Source of the DNA: Pseudomonas frederiksbergensis
Lineage (GTDB): Bacteria > Pseudomonadota > Gammaproteobacteria > Pseudomonadales > Pseudomonadaceae
Length of the DNA: 64,000 nucleotides
Assembly (NCBI RefSeq): GCF_035751725.1
Contig: NZ_CP142104.1
Location: 1,860,001-1,924,000 of the forward strand
Direction of reading: 5' to 3'
The translations under genes and the position numbers were made by a program. The notes beneath the pieces are model-generated. The model did no database searches. It had not been told where the DNA came from and worked only from the letters and a program-made list of their open reading frames with translations. Positions 26,105 through 38,737 of the stretch are shown piece by piece. Numbering within the stretch: the stretch's first letter is position 1; each line of letters starts with the position of its first letter.

Positions 26105-27913
26105 ATGAGTACCGAGCCTTCGACCCCAGGACAGATTCCCCAGCGCCTGGTCCGAATCCGCCAGTTGATGCGCGAGGAGGGCATCCATGCGCTGCTGGTG
26201 CCTTCGGCCGACCCGCATCTTTCGGAATACTTGCCGGGCTACTGGCAAGGTCGCCAATGGTTGTCCGGGTTCCATGGCTCGGTAGGTACTTTGATCGTGA
26301 CCTTGGATTTTGCCGGGGTCTGGGCCGACAGTCGGTACTGGGAACAAGCCACCAAGGAGCTGGAAGGCAGCGGGATTGAGTTGGTCAAGCTTGTTCCAGG
26401 TCAGCCCGGCCCATTGGATTGGCTCGGTGAACAAACGCCCGAGGGGGGTGTGGTAGCGGTTGACGGAGCAGTCATGGCCGTTGCGTCGGCCCGGACGCTG
26501 AGCAGCAAGCTTGAATCGCGTGGGGCGCGGTTGCGTACCGATATCGACCTGTTGCATAAGGTCTGGACCGATCGTCCAGCCCTGCCGAATCAGCCCGTCT
26601 ACGCCCACCTGCCGCCACAAGCGACGGTAAGTCGTGTGGAAAAACTGGCCAAGCTGCGCGAATCGCTAAAGGAACGCGGCGCCGATTGGCACTTCATTGC
26701 CACCCTGGATGACATTGCCTGGCTGTTCAACCTGCGCGGCGCGGATGTGTCGTTCAACCCTGTGTTCGTCTCCTTTGCCTTGATTGGCCAGCAACAGGCG
26801 ACGCTGTTCGTTGCCTTGGACAAAGTCGATGCGGCACTGCGTGCAACGCTTGAACAGGATGGCGTGACGCTGCGCGATTACAGCGAAGCCGTTGTCGCGC
26901 TGCGTGAAGTGCCAAGCGGTGCGAGTCTGCAGATTGATCCGGCGCGGGTCACCGTCGGCTTGCTGGGTAACCTGGACAATGGCGTCAAGCTGGTCGAAGG
27001 GCTCAACCCGACGACGCTGGCCAAATCCCGCAAGACCCCGGCAGATGCCGAGCATATTCGCCAGGCAATGGAGCAGGATGGTGCCGCTCTCTGCGAATTC
27101 TTCGCCTGGCTGGAAAGCGCCTGGGGCCGTGAGCGCATCACCGAGCTGACCATCGATGAGCATCTGACCGCGGCGCGCATGCGTCGGCCGGATTTCGTTT
27201 CCCTGAGCTTCAATACCATCGCCGCGTTCAACGCCAACGGCGCGATGCCTCACTACCACGCCACGGAAGAAGCGCACGCCGTCATTGAAGGCGATGGCTT
27301 GCTGCTGATTGATTCGGGGGGGCAGTATCTTGGCGGCACCACGGACATCACGCGCATGGTGCCGGTCGGAACGCCGACACCAGAGCAGAAGCGTGATTGC
27401 ACCCGAGTCCTCAAGGGTGTGATTGCCTTGTCGCGGGCCAAATTTCCCCGAGGCATTCTGTCGCCTTTGCTGGATGCCATCGCCCGCGCGCCAATCTGGG
27501 CCGAACAGGTGGATTATGGCCATGGCACCGGTCACGGTGTCGGTTATTTCCTGAACGTCCACGAGGGGCCGCAGGTCATTGCCTACCAGGCCGCCGCCGC
27601 GCCGCAAACCGCGATGCAACCGGGGATGATCACGTCTATCGAGCCCGGCACTTATCGGCCAGGTCGTTGGGGAGTGCGTATCGAGAACCTGGTGCTCAAC
27701 CGCGAGGCGGGGAGCAGTGAGTTCGGTGAGTTCCTGTCCTTCGAAACCTTGACGCTATGCCCGATCGACACCCGCTGCCTTGAGCCATCCTTGCTGACCC
27801 AGGACGAAAAAGACTGGTTCAATGCGTACCACGCCGAGGTCCAGCGTCGATTGAGCCCGTTGCTGGAAGGCGACGCGTTGCAATGGCTGAACATGCGGAC
27901 CGCGACCATCTGA
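26105..27913 (+). CDS. Aminopeptidase P family (Xaa-Pro aminopeptidase, M24B, long form)
   Basis: About 602 residues in three domains: two creatinase-like N-terminal domains (residues 1-310) and a C-terminal pita-bread metallopeptidase domain. Metal ligands are seen in LIDSGGQYLGGTTDITR (two Asp), GTGHGVGYFLNVHEGP (His), SIEPGTYRPGRWGVRIEN (two Glu). The enzyme releases an N-terminal residue before proline. Three in-frame start codons (26099, 26102, 26105) are present; 26105 has the best spacing to AGGAG. It follows the desulfurase gene by 58 bp on the same strand. Confidence 0.92.
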   Translation: MSTEPSTPGQIPQRLVRIRQLMREEGIHALLVPSADPHLSEYLPGYWQGRQWLSGFHGSVGTLIVTLDFAGVWADSRYWEQATKELEGSGIELVKLVPGQPGPLDWLGEQTPEGGVVAVDGAVMAVASARTLSSKLESRGARLRTDIDLLHKVWTDRPALPNQPVYAHLPPQATVSRVEKLAKLRESLKERGADWHFIATLDDIAWLFNLRGADVSFNPVFVSFALIGQQQATLFVALDKVDAALRATLEQDGVTLRDYSEAVVALREVPSGASLQIDPARVTVGLLGNLDNGVKLVEGLNPTTLAKSRKTPADAEHIRQAMEQDGAALCEFFAWLESAWGRERITELTIDEHLTAARMRRPDFVSLSFNTIAAFNANGAMPHYHATEEAHAVIEGDGLLLIDSGGQYLGGTTDITRMVPVGTPTPEQKRDCTRVLKGVIALSRAKFPRGILSPLLDAIARAPIWAEQVDYGHGTGHGVGYFLNVHEGPQVIAYQAAAAPQTAMQPGMITSIEPGTYRPGRWGVRIENLVLNREAGSSEFGEFLSFETLTLCPIDTRCLEPSLLTQDEKDWFNAYHAEVQRRLSPLLEGDALQWLNMRTATI

Positions 27914-27922
27914 CAAAAACGG

Positions 27923-28513
27923 TCAGGCCAGGGCTTCACGGACGAAGTCCAGCCGATCCTGGCCAAAGAACAATTCGTTGCCGACGAACATGCTCGGTGC
28001 TCCAAACACACCTCTACGGATGGCTTCGTCGGTGGCATCCTTGAGATGGTCCTTCACGTGTTGGTCGGTGGTCAGGGCGAGGACATATTCAGGATCGAAG
28101 CCACCTTCGTTCAGGGTCGCCGCAACTGTCGCCGGATCGTTGAGGTTGCGGGCGTCCACCCAGAGGGCGCGGAACAGGCAATCGATAAAAGCCTCGAAGC
28201 GGTCCGGATGGCGCAATTGCATGCCGGTTACGGCGCGCATCAGCAGCAATGTGTTGATTGGAAAATAGGGGTTGAGCTTGAACTCAACGCCATAACGGAT
28301 GGCAAAGCGATTCAAGTCCTTGAACAGATAGGGCCCCTTGGCCGGCACGGTAACAGGGGAGGCGTTGCCAGTTGCCTTGAAGACGCCACCTAGCAACATG
28401 GGACGGTAGATCAGTTCACTGTCCGTTTGTGCGCAAAGCGCAGGCAACTGGGTGTAGGCCAGATAGGTGGTCGGGCTGCCGAGGTCGAAGAAAAACTCTA
28501 CGGATTTGCTCAT
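27923..28513 (-). CDS. 2-hydroxychromene-2-carboxylate isomerase family protein
   Basis: A 196-residue DsbA-fold protein of the HCCA isomerase/kappa-class GST family: start VEFFFDLGSPTTYLAY with the glutathione-contact Ser in place of the CxxC of DsbA, and a C-terminal GVFGAPSMFVGNELFFGQDRLDFV with the cis-Pro. HCCA isomerases act in naphthalene catabolism with glutathione, but there are no other aromatic-degradation genes here. It follows the SDR gene by 33 bp on the same strand and is probably under the same TetR control. Confidence 0.85.
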   Translation of the reverse strand: MSKSVEFFFDLGSPTTYLAYTQLPALCAQTDSELIYRPMLLGGVFKATGNASPVTVPAKGPYLFKDLNRFAIRYGVEFKLNPYFPINTLLLMRAVTGMQLRHPDRFEAFIDCLFRALWVDARNLNDPATVAATLNEGGFDPEYVLALTTDQHVKDHLKDATDEAIRRGVFGAPSMFVGNELFFGQDRLDFVREALA

Positions 28514-28546
28514 GGGGGCTGCTCTCTTATTGTTATGAGGGGAGGC

Positions 28547-29275
28547 TTACCAGCGTTCGCTCCAGGGGCGCAGGTCCAGCTCGAAGGTCCATGCGTCGCG
28601 AGGCTGGGTATGCAAGTACCAATAATTCTCGGCAATGTGTTCCGGATCGAGGATGCCGTCCTCCTCCTTGGTTGCATATTTTTCCGGGAAATTGTCACGG
28701 ATAAACGCAGTGTCGATGGCACCGTCCACTACCACATGAGCCACATGGAGGTTCATCGGGCCTAGTTCACGCGCCATGCTTTGCGCCAGCGCTCGTACGC
28801 CATGCTTGGCCCCGGCAAACGCGGCGAACCCTGACGCGCCGCGCAATCCTGCCGTGGCCCCAGTGAACAGGATTGTGCCGCGTTGGCGCTTGACCATGCG
28901 CCTAGCAACTTCCCGCGCATTGAGAAATGCGGAGAAGCAAGCCATCTCCCAGATCTTGAAGTACTTGCGAGCCGTCTCCTCCAGAATGCTGCACGGCACA
29001 TTGGCGCCGATATTGAAGATGAATGCTTCGATCGGCCCGACCTGGCTTTCTATCTGTTCGATCAGCGCGATGACATCGTCTTCCTTGCGCGCATCGCAGG
29101 CGTACCCGTGGGCTTCACCCCCTTCGGCCCGAATACTGTCCACCAGTGGCTCAAGTTTGTCGGCGCTTCGACGCGTGACGCAGGCCACGAAACCTTCCCG
29201 GGCGAAACGCCTGGCTATTGCCCCACCCGTGGCATCGCCGGCACCAACAACCAGTACGACCTTCTTGTTATTCAT
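28547..29275 (-). CDS. SDR family oxidoreductase under TetR control
   Basis: A 242-residue short-chain dehydrogenase-like protein. The cofactor turn is VVGAGDATGGAIARRF, atypical in having GAGDATG in place of GxxxGIG. FIFNIGANV replaces the usual NNAG, and no clear YxxxK is visible (FAGAKHGVRAL occupies that region, with Phe at the Tyr position). It may therefore be a divergent or non-classical SDR. ATG at 29275 has GGAG upstream. Divergent from a TetR gene and followed by the isomerase gene. Confidence 0.82.
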   Translation of the reverse strand: MNNKKVVLVVGAGDATGGAIARRFAREGFVACVTRRSADKLEPLVDSIRAEGGEAHGYACDARKEDDVIALIEQIESQVGPIEAFIFNIGANVPCSILEETARKYFKIWEMACFSAFLNAREVARRMVKRQRGTILFTGATAGLRGASGFAAFAGAKHGVRALAQSMARELGPMNLHVAHVVVDGAIDTAFIRDNFPEKYATKEEDGILDPEHIAENYWYLHTQPRDAWTFELDLRPWSERW

Positions 29276-29292
29276 GGCTAGCTCCATTGATA

Positions 29293-29317
29293 AACGATCG
29301 TTAACTAAACGGACGTT
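29293..29317. promoter_or_regulatory. Two TetR-type palindromic operators
   Basis: AACGATCGTT (29293-29302, a perfect palindrome) and AACGGACGTT (29308-29317) lie with centres 15 bp apart in the SDR/TetR divergent gap. Paired sites of this kind suggest binding of two dimers. Confidence 0.65.
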
Positions 29318-29363
29318 ATGTTAAGGTCGGGAGAACGTCAAGGTGTACATCAGGGGCAAGACG

Positions 29364-29933
29364 ATGCGTTATTCAGCTAACCACAAGATGGAAACCCGCG
29401 AAAAGCTGCTCGCGAGCAGCGCCACCTCCATCAAAAAGTCCGGTTTTGCCACGGTAGGCGTCGATGGCTTGATGAAGGCAATCGGGCTGAGCGGTGGTGC
29501 GTTCTACAGCCATTTCTCGTCCAAGGATGAGCTTTTCAGGGCCATTGTCGAAAGAGAACTCGCCCAGAGCCTGGACCGTTTGAACGGTGAGGGGGGCATG
29601 GACGCAGTAAAGTTGCAGCGTTGCCTCAAGCAATACTTGAGCATGGGCCACGTTGAACAACCCGAGGCAGGGTGTGCATTGCCGGTGTTGGGGGCAGAGA
29701 TTGCACGTTCGGATATGCAGGTACGCGAGGCGGCGCAGACTTGGATCTGCCGGCTGCATGAAGGCTGGGCGCGAATCTTAGGAAGCGATAGCTTGGCGTG
29801 GTCGGTGTTGTCGCAATGTGTCGGGGCGTTGGTGGTTGCGCGCATGCTTGCGACTCCCGAGGTCCAACGCGATGTCCTCAAATCCAGCTATGACGAAATC
29901 AGCCGTCGTATCACCGACCGACCGTTTGACTGA
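29364..29933 (+). CDS. TetR/AcrR-family regulator
   Basis: A 189-residue protein with an N-terminal helix-turn-helix (ETREKLLASSATSIKKSG, then VDGLMKAIGLSGGAFYSHFSSKDELF, about residues 10-55) and a C-terminal ligand domain of the TetR_C_6-like sort. ATG at 29364 has AGGGG upstream. It faces the SDR-isomerase operon across two palindromes and most likely represses both itself and that operon; the inducer is unknown. Confidence 0.9.
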   Translation: MRYSANHKMETREKLLASSATSIKKSGFATVGVDGLMKAIGLSGGAFYSHFSSKDELFRAIVERELAQSLDRLNGEGGMDAVKLQRCLKQYLSMGHVEQPEAGCALPVLGAEIARSDMQVREAAQTWICRLHEGWARILGSDSLAWSVLSQCVGALVVARMLATPEVQRDVLKSSYDEISRRITDRPFD

Positions 29934-29940
29934 TCCCTGC

Positions 29941-30222
29941 TTATTTGCAGATGACGATCATGCTGCGACTGGTATACCCGGCGGGGTTGAGTCCGAATGG
30001 ATAGTCTCCCGGCTCCTCGACGGTATCCCCCGATTTGGCGATCACCTTGTAGTTCTTTGGGGCGCATGAATTGGCAGCGGTGGCGGCGCATTGCTCCCAG
30101 GATGAAGTCAGCCCAGAGCAATTGATGTGCAAGCCCTTTTTACCGCGCTTCATTTCGGTTTTCGAAGTCGCCGCGCAGCCCGCAATTGCCAGTATGGCGA
30201 TCAAGATCAAAATTCGTTTCAT
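29941..30222 (-). CDS. Small lipoprotein of unknown function
   Basis: A 93-residue protein with a lipoprotein signal (MKRILILIAILAIAGC; lipobox IAGC at 13-16). The mature part has four cysteines (INCSGL, EQCAATAANSCAP, and VICK at the end), enough for two disulfides. It converges on the TetR gene with a 7-bp gap. The family is not recognised. Confidence 0.75.
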   Translation of the reverse strand: MKRILILIAILAIAGCAATSKTEMKRGKKGLHINCSGLTSSWEQCAATAANSCAPKNYKVIAKSGDTVEEPGDYPFGLNPAGYTSRSMIVICK

Positions 30223-30387
30223 TCCCGTCCTTATGCCGTCGTGGATCTTGTGTCTACGTACGGCTGTGTTCGCTCTCGCTTGAAGCGTTCATGACGTCCT
30301 GTATGAAAAAATCCATGTCCAGCATTAGGTTACGAGGCTAAACATGGCCTAAATGGGCGGCAAATACCAGACCTATGATCAAACTGA

Positions 30388-31275
30388 TTAATCTGCCGCA
30401 ATGACGGGTTTGGCGGCATCGCCCATCGTCAGCGTTGCGCCGACTGACGCAAGGATAATGCAGGTAATGGCGGCCCACTGCGCCAGCGATAGGTATTCCT
30501 GAAGGAACACCAGTCCCGACAAGGCGCCGATCGCGGGCTCGACACTCATCAGCGTGCCGAACGTGCGGGCGGGAATTCGGGTCAGGGAAATCATCTCCAA
30601 GGTATAAGGGAGGGCAGTAGACAGAATGGCCACCGCAATGGCGATTGGAATAAGACTTGGTGTCAGCAGTGCGGCACCGGCGTGCACAATGCCAATGGGC
30701 GCGACAAACAGTGCGGCGATCATGACCCCTAGTGCAGCGGTCTGCACGCCGTTGTCCGCGCCGGCTTTCTGGCCAAACAAAATGTACAGTGCCCAGCACA
30801 CGCCTGCGCCCAATGCATAGCCTGCTCCGATCAAGTCGATGCTGGTGCTGGCGGCTCCGTTGGGTATGAGCAGCAGCAGGCCGACCAACGCCAGGGCAAT
30901 CCAGAGAAAATCAATCGCCCGACGTGACGCATAAATCGCAACCGCCAGAGGGCCGGTAAACTCCAATGCCACCGCAATGCCCAGCGGAACGGTACGAAGT
31001 GACATATAAAAGAGAAAATTCATGCCCCCCAGGGCCATCCCGTAGACCAACACGGTGCGCAAGGATTGGGCTGTGAGTTTGGCCCGCCACGGGCGTAGCA
31101 ATAACAACATGATGATGCTGGCGAAAATCAGCCGCAGGGTCGTCGTGCCTTGCGCGCCTACTATCGGGAACATGCTCTTGGCGAGGGAAGCGCCGGACTG
31201 GATGGAGGCCATGGCGACCAGTAGCAAGGCAACCGGAAATAAAGAAGAGGCCAGGCTGCGATTGGGTGGAGTCAT
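30388..31275 (-). CDS. EamA/RhtA-family inner-membrane exporter
   Basis: A 295-residue drug/metabolite transporter with ten hydrophobic helices in two EamA repeats. The first repeat includes ALEFTGPLAVAIYASRR, and the second ends GLVFLQEYLSLAQWAAITCIILASVGA. These are typical of RhtA-type threonine/homoserine exporters, but the substrate is not certain. The gene is oriented away from the rRNA operon. Confidence 0.88.
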   Translation of the reverse strand: MTPPNRSLASSLFPVALLLVAMASIQSGASLAKSMFPIVGAQGTTTLRLIFASIIMLLLLRPWRAKLTAQSLRTVLVYGMALGGMNFLFYMSLRTVPLGIAVALEFTGPLAVAIYASRRAIDFLWIALALVGLLLLIPNGAASTSIDLIGAGYALGAGVCWALYILFGQKAGADNGVQTAALGVMIAALFVAPIGIVHAGAALLTPSLIPIAIAVAILSTALPYTLEMISLTRIPARTFGTLMSVEPAIGALSGLVFLQEYLSLAQWAAITCIILASVGATLTMGDAAKPVIAAD

Positions 31276-31812
31276 TACGGGGTGTCATCCAATGAAAAGG
31301 GCAGGGGGGAAGTGGATTGAGCAATATAGTGCGCATTTCAAGCGACGTAGTCTATATATAAGGCGCCCTTGAGCTCTTTCATCCATAAAGATGGAGAAAG
31401 ACACAACAAAGGGTTGACGGCAGATTCTGGATGTCTATAATTCGCCCCACTTCCGGCGCAGTCGAGACGGAAAACTCCTTGAGTTTCAATGAGTTAGATG
31501 GTTTCGGCAAGTCAGGCGCTTCAGTTCATCGAAGTGCTGAAGGAGTTGATAGGGCGGTGTTGTTTGGCTCTATCGGCGATTCGATCTTCTCGGTCGAAAG
31601 CGGTAAAAAAGAGGTGTTGACAGCAGCGAACAACGCTGTAGAATTCGCCTCCCGCTAACGAGAGATCGAAAGCGCAAGTGGTTGAAGTTGTTAAGGATTT
31701 CCAAGCGAAACTTTGAAAACTTCTTAAAATAACCGCTTGACAGATGCGCGGGGCGCTGTAGAATGCGCGCCTCGGTTGAGACGAAAGGCTCAACCCACCG
31801 CTCTTTAACAAC

Positions 31813-33554
<1,742 letters not shown>

Positions 33555-33569
33555 TTGAAGAAGACGATT

Positions 33570-33646
<77 letters not shown>

Positions 33647-33673
33647 ATTTCATGGTGTACCCTGTAGCGATAC

Positions 33674-33749
33674 GGGGCCATAGCTCAGCTGGGAGAGCGC
33701 CTGCCTTGCACGCAGGAGGTCAGCGGTTCGATCCCGCTTGGCTCCACCA
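33674..33749 (+). tRNA. tRNA-Ala (TGC)
   Basis: A 76-nt cloverleaf 27 bp after tRNA-Ile with anticodon TGC in CTTGCAC, acceptor stem starting GGGGCCA and an encoded CCA end. Confidence 0.98.
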
Positions 33750-33836
33750 TTACAGATTGGTTCCAACGTTTAAAGCTTAGAAATGACATTCCACCAAGGC
33801 GGTGATGAATGTTGATTTCTAGTCTTTTGATTAGAT

Positions 33837-37003
<3,167 letters not shown>

Positions 37004-37047
37004 TTGCTGAAGCGAGGTCATTAGGCCACGACTCAGTACCCGAATTT

Positions 37048-37163
37048 CTTGACGACCATAGAGCATTGGAACCACCTGATCCCATCCCGAACTCAGAAGT
37101 GAAACGATGCATCGCCGATGGTAGTGTGGGGTTTCCCCATGTGAGAGTAGGTCATCGTCAAGA
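37048..37163 (+). rRNA. rrf: 5S ribosomal RNA
   Basis: A 116-nt gene from CTTGACGACCATAGAGC to GGTCATCGTCAAG, with pairing 5' and 3' ends and the conserved CCGAACTCAGAAGTGAAAC loop. It is the last gene of the rRNA operon. Confidence 0.97.
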
Positions 37164-37173
37164 TTCAATTCCG

Positions 37174-37212
37174 AAACCCCTATCTGCTGATGCAGGTAGG
37201 GGTTTTGTTTTG
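37174..37212 (+). terminator. Intrinsic terminator of the rRNA operon
   Basis: AAACCCCTATCTGC pairs with GCAGGTAGGGGTTT around a TGAT loop and is followed by a T-rich tract. Confidence 0.9.
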
Positions 37213-37218
37213 ACTGTG

Positions 37219-37247
37219 AAAAAAAGGGTGACCTCAGGGTCACCCTT
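37219..37247 (-). terminator. Intrinsic terminator of the LprI-like gene
   Basis: AAGGGTGACC and GGTCACCCTT form a perfect 10-bp stem with a TCAG loop. On the minus strand it is followed by a run of T, so it ends the leftward gene that stops at 37263. Confidence 0.85.
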
Positions 37248-37262
37248 GTTCATAGCCGGCAA

Positions 37263-37664
37263 TCAAGCCCCCGGCACAGGGCAGCTCAGATCCCCTTCCT
37301 TGCATTCAAGATAGATTTTGAACGCTTGAACTCGCGCTTTCGTCAAGCGGGTGATGCAGCCATTGTGGATCATCGGATAGACGCTGCCGCCTTCAACACC
37401 GGACGCAGAAAAGCTGCATTCGGCGTCACGAAAACCAATCCAGGCGCGTTGTGCCTTGACCAAAAGCTGCTTGGCCTCGGCATTGTCTTTGAGACGCGCC
37501 GTGATTTTTTTGTACAAGGTATTCAATTCTTTGTCGGCAGCCTTGCTCTCCTGGGCCGCACATTGGTTCATCGCAGCTTGGGTCATCGCATTGGCGCAAT
37601 CATCAGCGTTCGCCATGCCGATCAAAAACAGCGGCACCAGGGGCAGCAGCAAGCGGGTGGACAT
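37263..37664 (-). CDS. LprI-like DUF1311 secreted protein
   Basis: A 133-residue secreted protein, signal peptide MSTRLLLPLVPLFLIGMANA. The mature domain has the DUF1311 pattern: DCANAMTQAAMNQCAAQESKAADKELN, then LVKAQRAWIGFRDAEC, with further cysteines in NGCI, LECK and LSCP. Six cysteines suggest three disulfides. The family includes the M. tuberculosis lysozyme inhibitor LprI, but the function here is unproven. ATG at 37664 has AGGAG upstream. Confidence 0.85.
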   Translation of the reverse strand: MSTRLLLPLVPLFLIGMANADDCANAMTQAAMNQCAAQESKAADKELNTLYKKITARLKDNAEAKQLLVKAQRAWIGFRDAECSFSASGVEGGSVYPMIHNGCITRLTKARVQAFKIYLECKEGDLSCPVPGA

Positions 37665-37781
37665 TATCAATCTCCTTGTGGGGTGAAACTGCGGAGGAGT
37701 GTACCCAAACAATGCGCCGACACAACTTTCCGGTTGGCCTCGTGGTCTTACAAGCCTACTGTTGAACACAGGAGGTGACCC

Positions 37782-38240
37782 ATGCATTTACCTGATCGTA
37801 TTGAAAGAAAGATCTTACTGAAGGCGCCCCGTTCGCAGGTTTGGCGCGCTCTGGCCAATGCTGAGATCTTCGGCCAATGGTTTGGTGTGAATCTCAAAGG
37901 GAAACGTTTTGTCGCAGGCGTGCGCACTCAAGGGCAGATCACATACCCAGGCTACGAACATTTGGTTTGGGATGTGATGGTGGAGCGTGTCGAGCCCGAG
38001 CGCGTGTTTTCGTTTCGATGGCACCCCTACGCTGTCGAGCCGAAGATCGATTACTCCCAGGAGACCGAGACCCGGGTGCAGTTCGAACTTGAAGATATGA
38101 ATGGCGGCACGTTGCTAAAGGTCGTGGAATCGGGATTCAACGGTATTCCTGAGGCTCGTCGACTCAAGGCGTTCCGCATGGACAGTCGTGGCTGGGATGA
38201 GCAAATGGCCAATATCGAAGAGTTCCTGAGCAAGGCTTGA
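37782..38240 (+). CDS. SRPBCC/AHSA1 (START-like) domain protein
   Basis: A 152-residue protein consisting of one SRPBCC fold of the AHSA1 type: IERKILLKAPRSQVWRALANAEIFGQWFGV at the start (split strand, helix, strand) and the C-terminal helix DSRGWDEQMANIEEFL. Such proteins bind hydrophobic ligands in a deep cavity; bacterial members are largely uncharacterised. It has a strong GGAGGTG site before ATG 37782. Confidence 0.88.
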   Translation: MHLPDRIERKILLKAPRSQVWRALANAEIFGQWFGVNLKGKRFVAGVRTQGQITYPGYEHLVWDVMVERVEPERVFSFRWHPYAVEPKIDYSQETETRVQFELEDMNGGTLLKVVESGFNGIPEARRLKAFRMDSRGWDEQMANIEEFLSKA

Positions 38241-38326
38241 ATGGATCCTGAGCCCCCACGTAAGTCATGGAGTGATCCGATGCCGGGTTGGCTAGGGGTT
38301 TTCGGAGGGACTGCTATAGCGAATGT

Positions 38327-38382
38327 CTTACACGGCTTGGTAGTTATGTCCTCTGTTTCACTTTGGATCCGACGCGTAATCT
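38327..38382 (+). promoter_or_regulatory. Promoter of the first rsmX-like RNA with a GacA-type half site
   Basis: CTTACA at 38327-38332 is the distal half of the GacA upstream element TGTAAG-N6-CTTACA; the proximal half (TATAGC) matches only 3 of 6. The -10 is TAATCT at 38377-38382. The second copy repeats the layout: CTTACA 38544-38549 and TAACCT 38594-38599, again 44 nt between. Confidence 0.55.
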
Positions 38383-38389
38383 GGACTCA

Positions 38390-38502
38390 TCCACTGAAGC
38401 ACAGGGAGTGCTCAGGATCAGGGATGATCGACCTTGCCAGGATGGCTATCGACAGGGAGTCGTAATGGTCTTGGAAAAAACCCGCTTAGGCGGGTTTTTT
38501 TT
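38390..38502 (+). ncRNA. rsmX: RsmX-type regulatory RNA, first copy
   Basis: The predicted transcript is about 113 nt. It forms four hairpins displaying GGA in the loop: AGCAC-AGGGA-GTGCT, GATC-AGGGAT-GATC, GCC-AGGAT-GGC and CGAC-AGGGA-GTCG, then the terminator AACCCGCTTAGGCGGGTT with a T tract. RsmA/CsrA-family proteins bind ANGGA in hairpin loops, and RsmX/Y/Z titrate them when the Gac system is on. Size, hairpin number and AACCCGCC-type terminator fit RsmX. The exact 5' end is inferred from the -10 box. Confidence 0.8.
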
Positions 38503-38543
38503 CGTCTGTCCAAAAACTGTCGAGAACACTAAATGGCGAAAAG

Positions 38544-38599
38544 CTTACACGCCATTGCTGTTTTATCGTCTTTGCCCGCGATCGCGACCGCACTAACCT
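38544..38599 (+). promoter_or_regulatory. Promoter of the second rsmX-like RNA
   Basis: CTTACACGCC (38544-38553) and the -10 box TAACCT (38594-38599) repeat the spacing of the first unit. The upstream half of the GacA element is not recognisable. Confidence 0.5.
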
Positions 38600-38606
38600 A
38601 TGTACA

Positions 38607-38717
38607 ACCGTTGAGTACAGGGAGTGCTCGGGGTCACGGATGATGGGACCAGGCATGGAGTGCCGGACAGGAGTCTAATAGGTCCTCAAAAAAACCCGCC
38701 TAGGCGGGTTTTTTTTT
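38607..38717 (+). ncRNA. rsmX: RsmX-type regulatory RNA, second copy
   Basis: A paralog of the preceding RNA, about 111 nt. Its hairpins are AGTAC-AGGGA-GTGCT (one G-U pair), GGTC-...GGATGATG...-GACC, GGCA-TGGAG-TGCC and GAC-AGGA-GTC, then AACCCGCCTAGGCGGGTT with a long T tract. Between copies the stems change while pairing and the GGA loops are kept (for example GCC-AGGAT-GGC against GGCA-TGGAG-TGCC), which supports the fold. The terminator also faces the repeat-protein gene ending at 38738 and may stop both. Confidence 0.8.
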
Positions 38718-38737
38718 GTCTGCAGTAAAGTAGGTCT

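Larger units (their letters stand above)
38241..38737 (+). other. Intergenic region holding two tandem sRNA genes
   Basis: No convincing protein gene is seen in these 497 bp. The region is filled by two paralogous units of about 215 bp, each with CTTACACGSC, a -10 box exactly 44 nt after CTTACA, a GGA-rich transcript and an intrinsic terminator. Confidence 0.8.

Noticed and set aside
38241..38465. A small frame directly after the SRPBCC gene, overlapping the first rsmX-like RNA
   Set aside because: No Shine-Dalgarno, no family, and the DNA is better explained by the sRNA promoter and hairpins.
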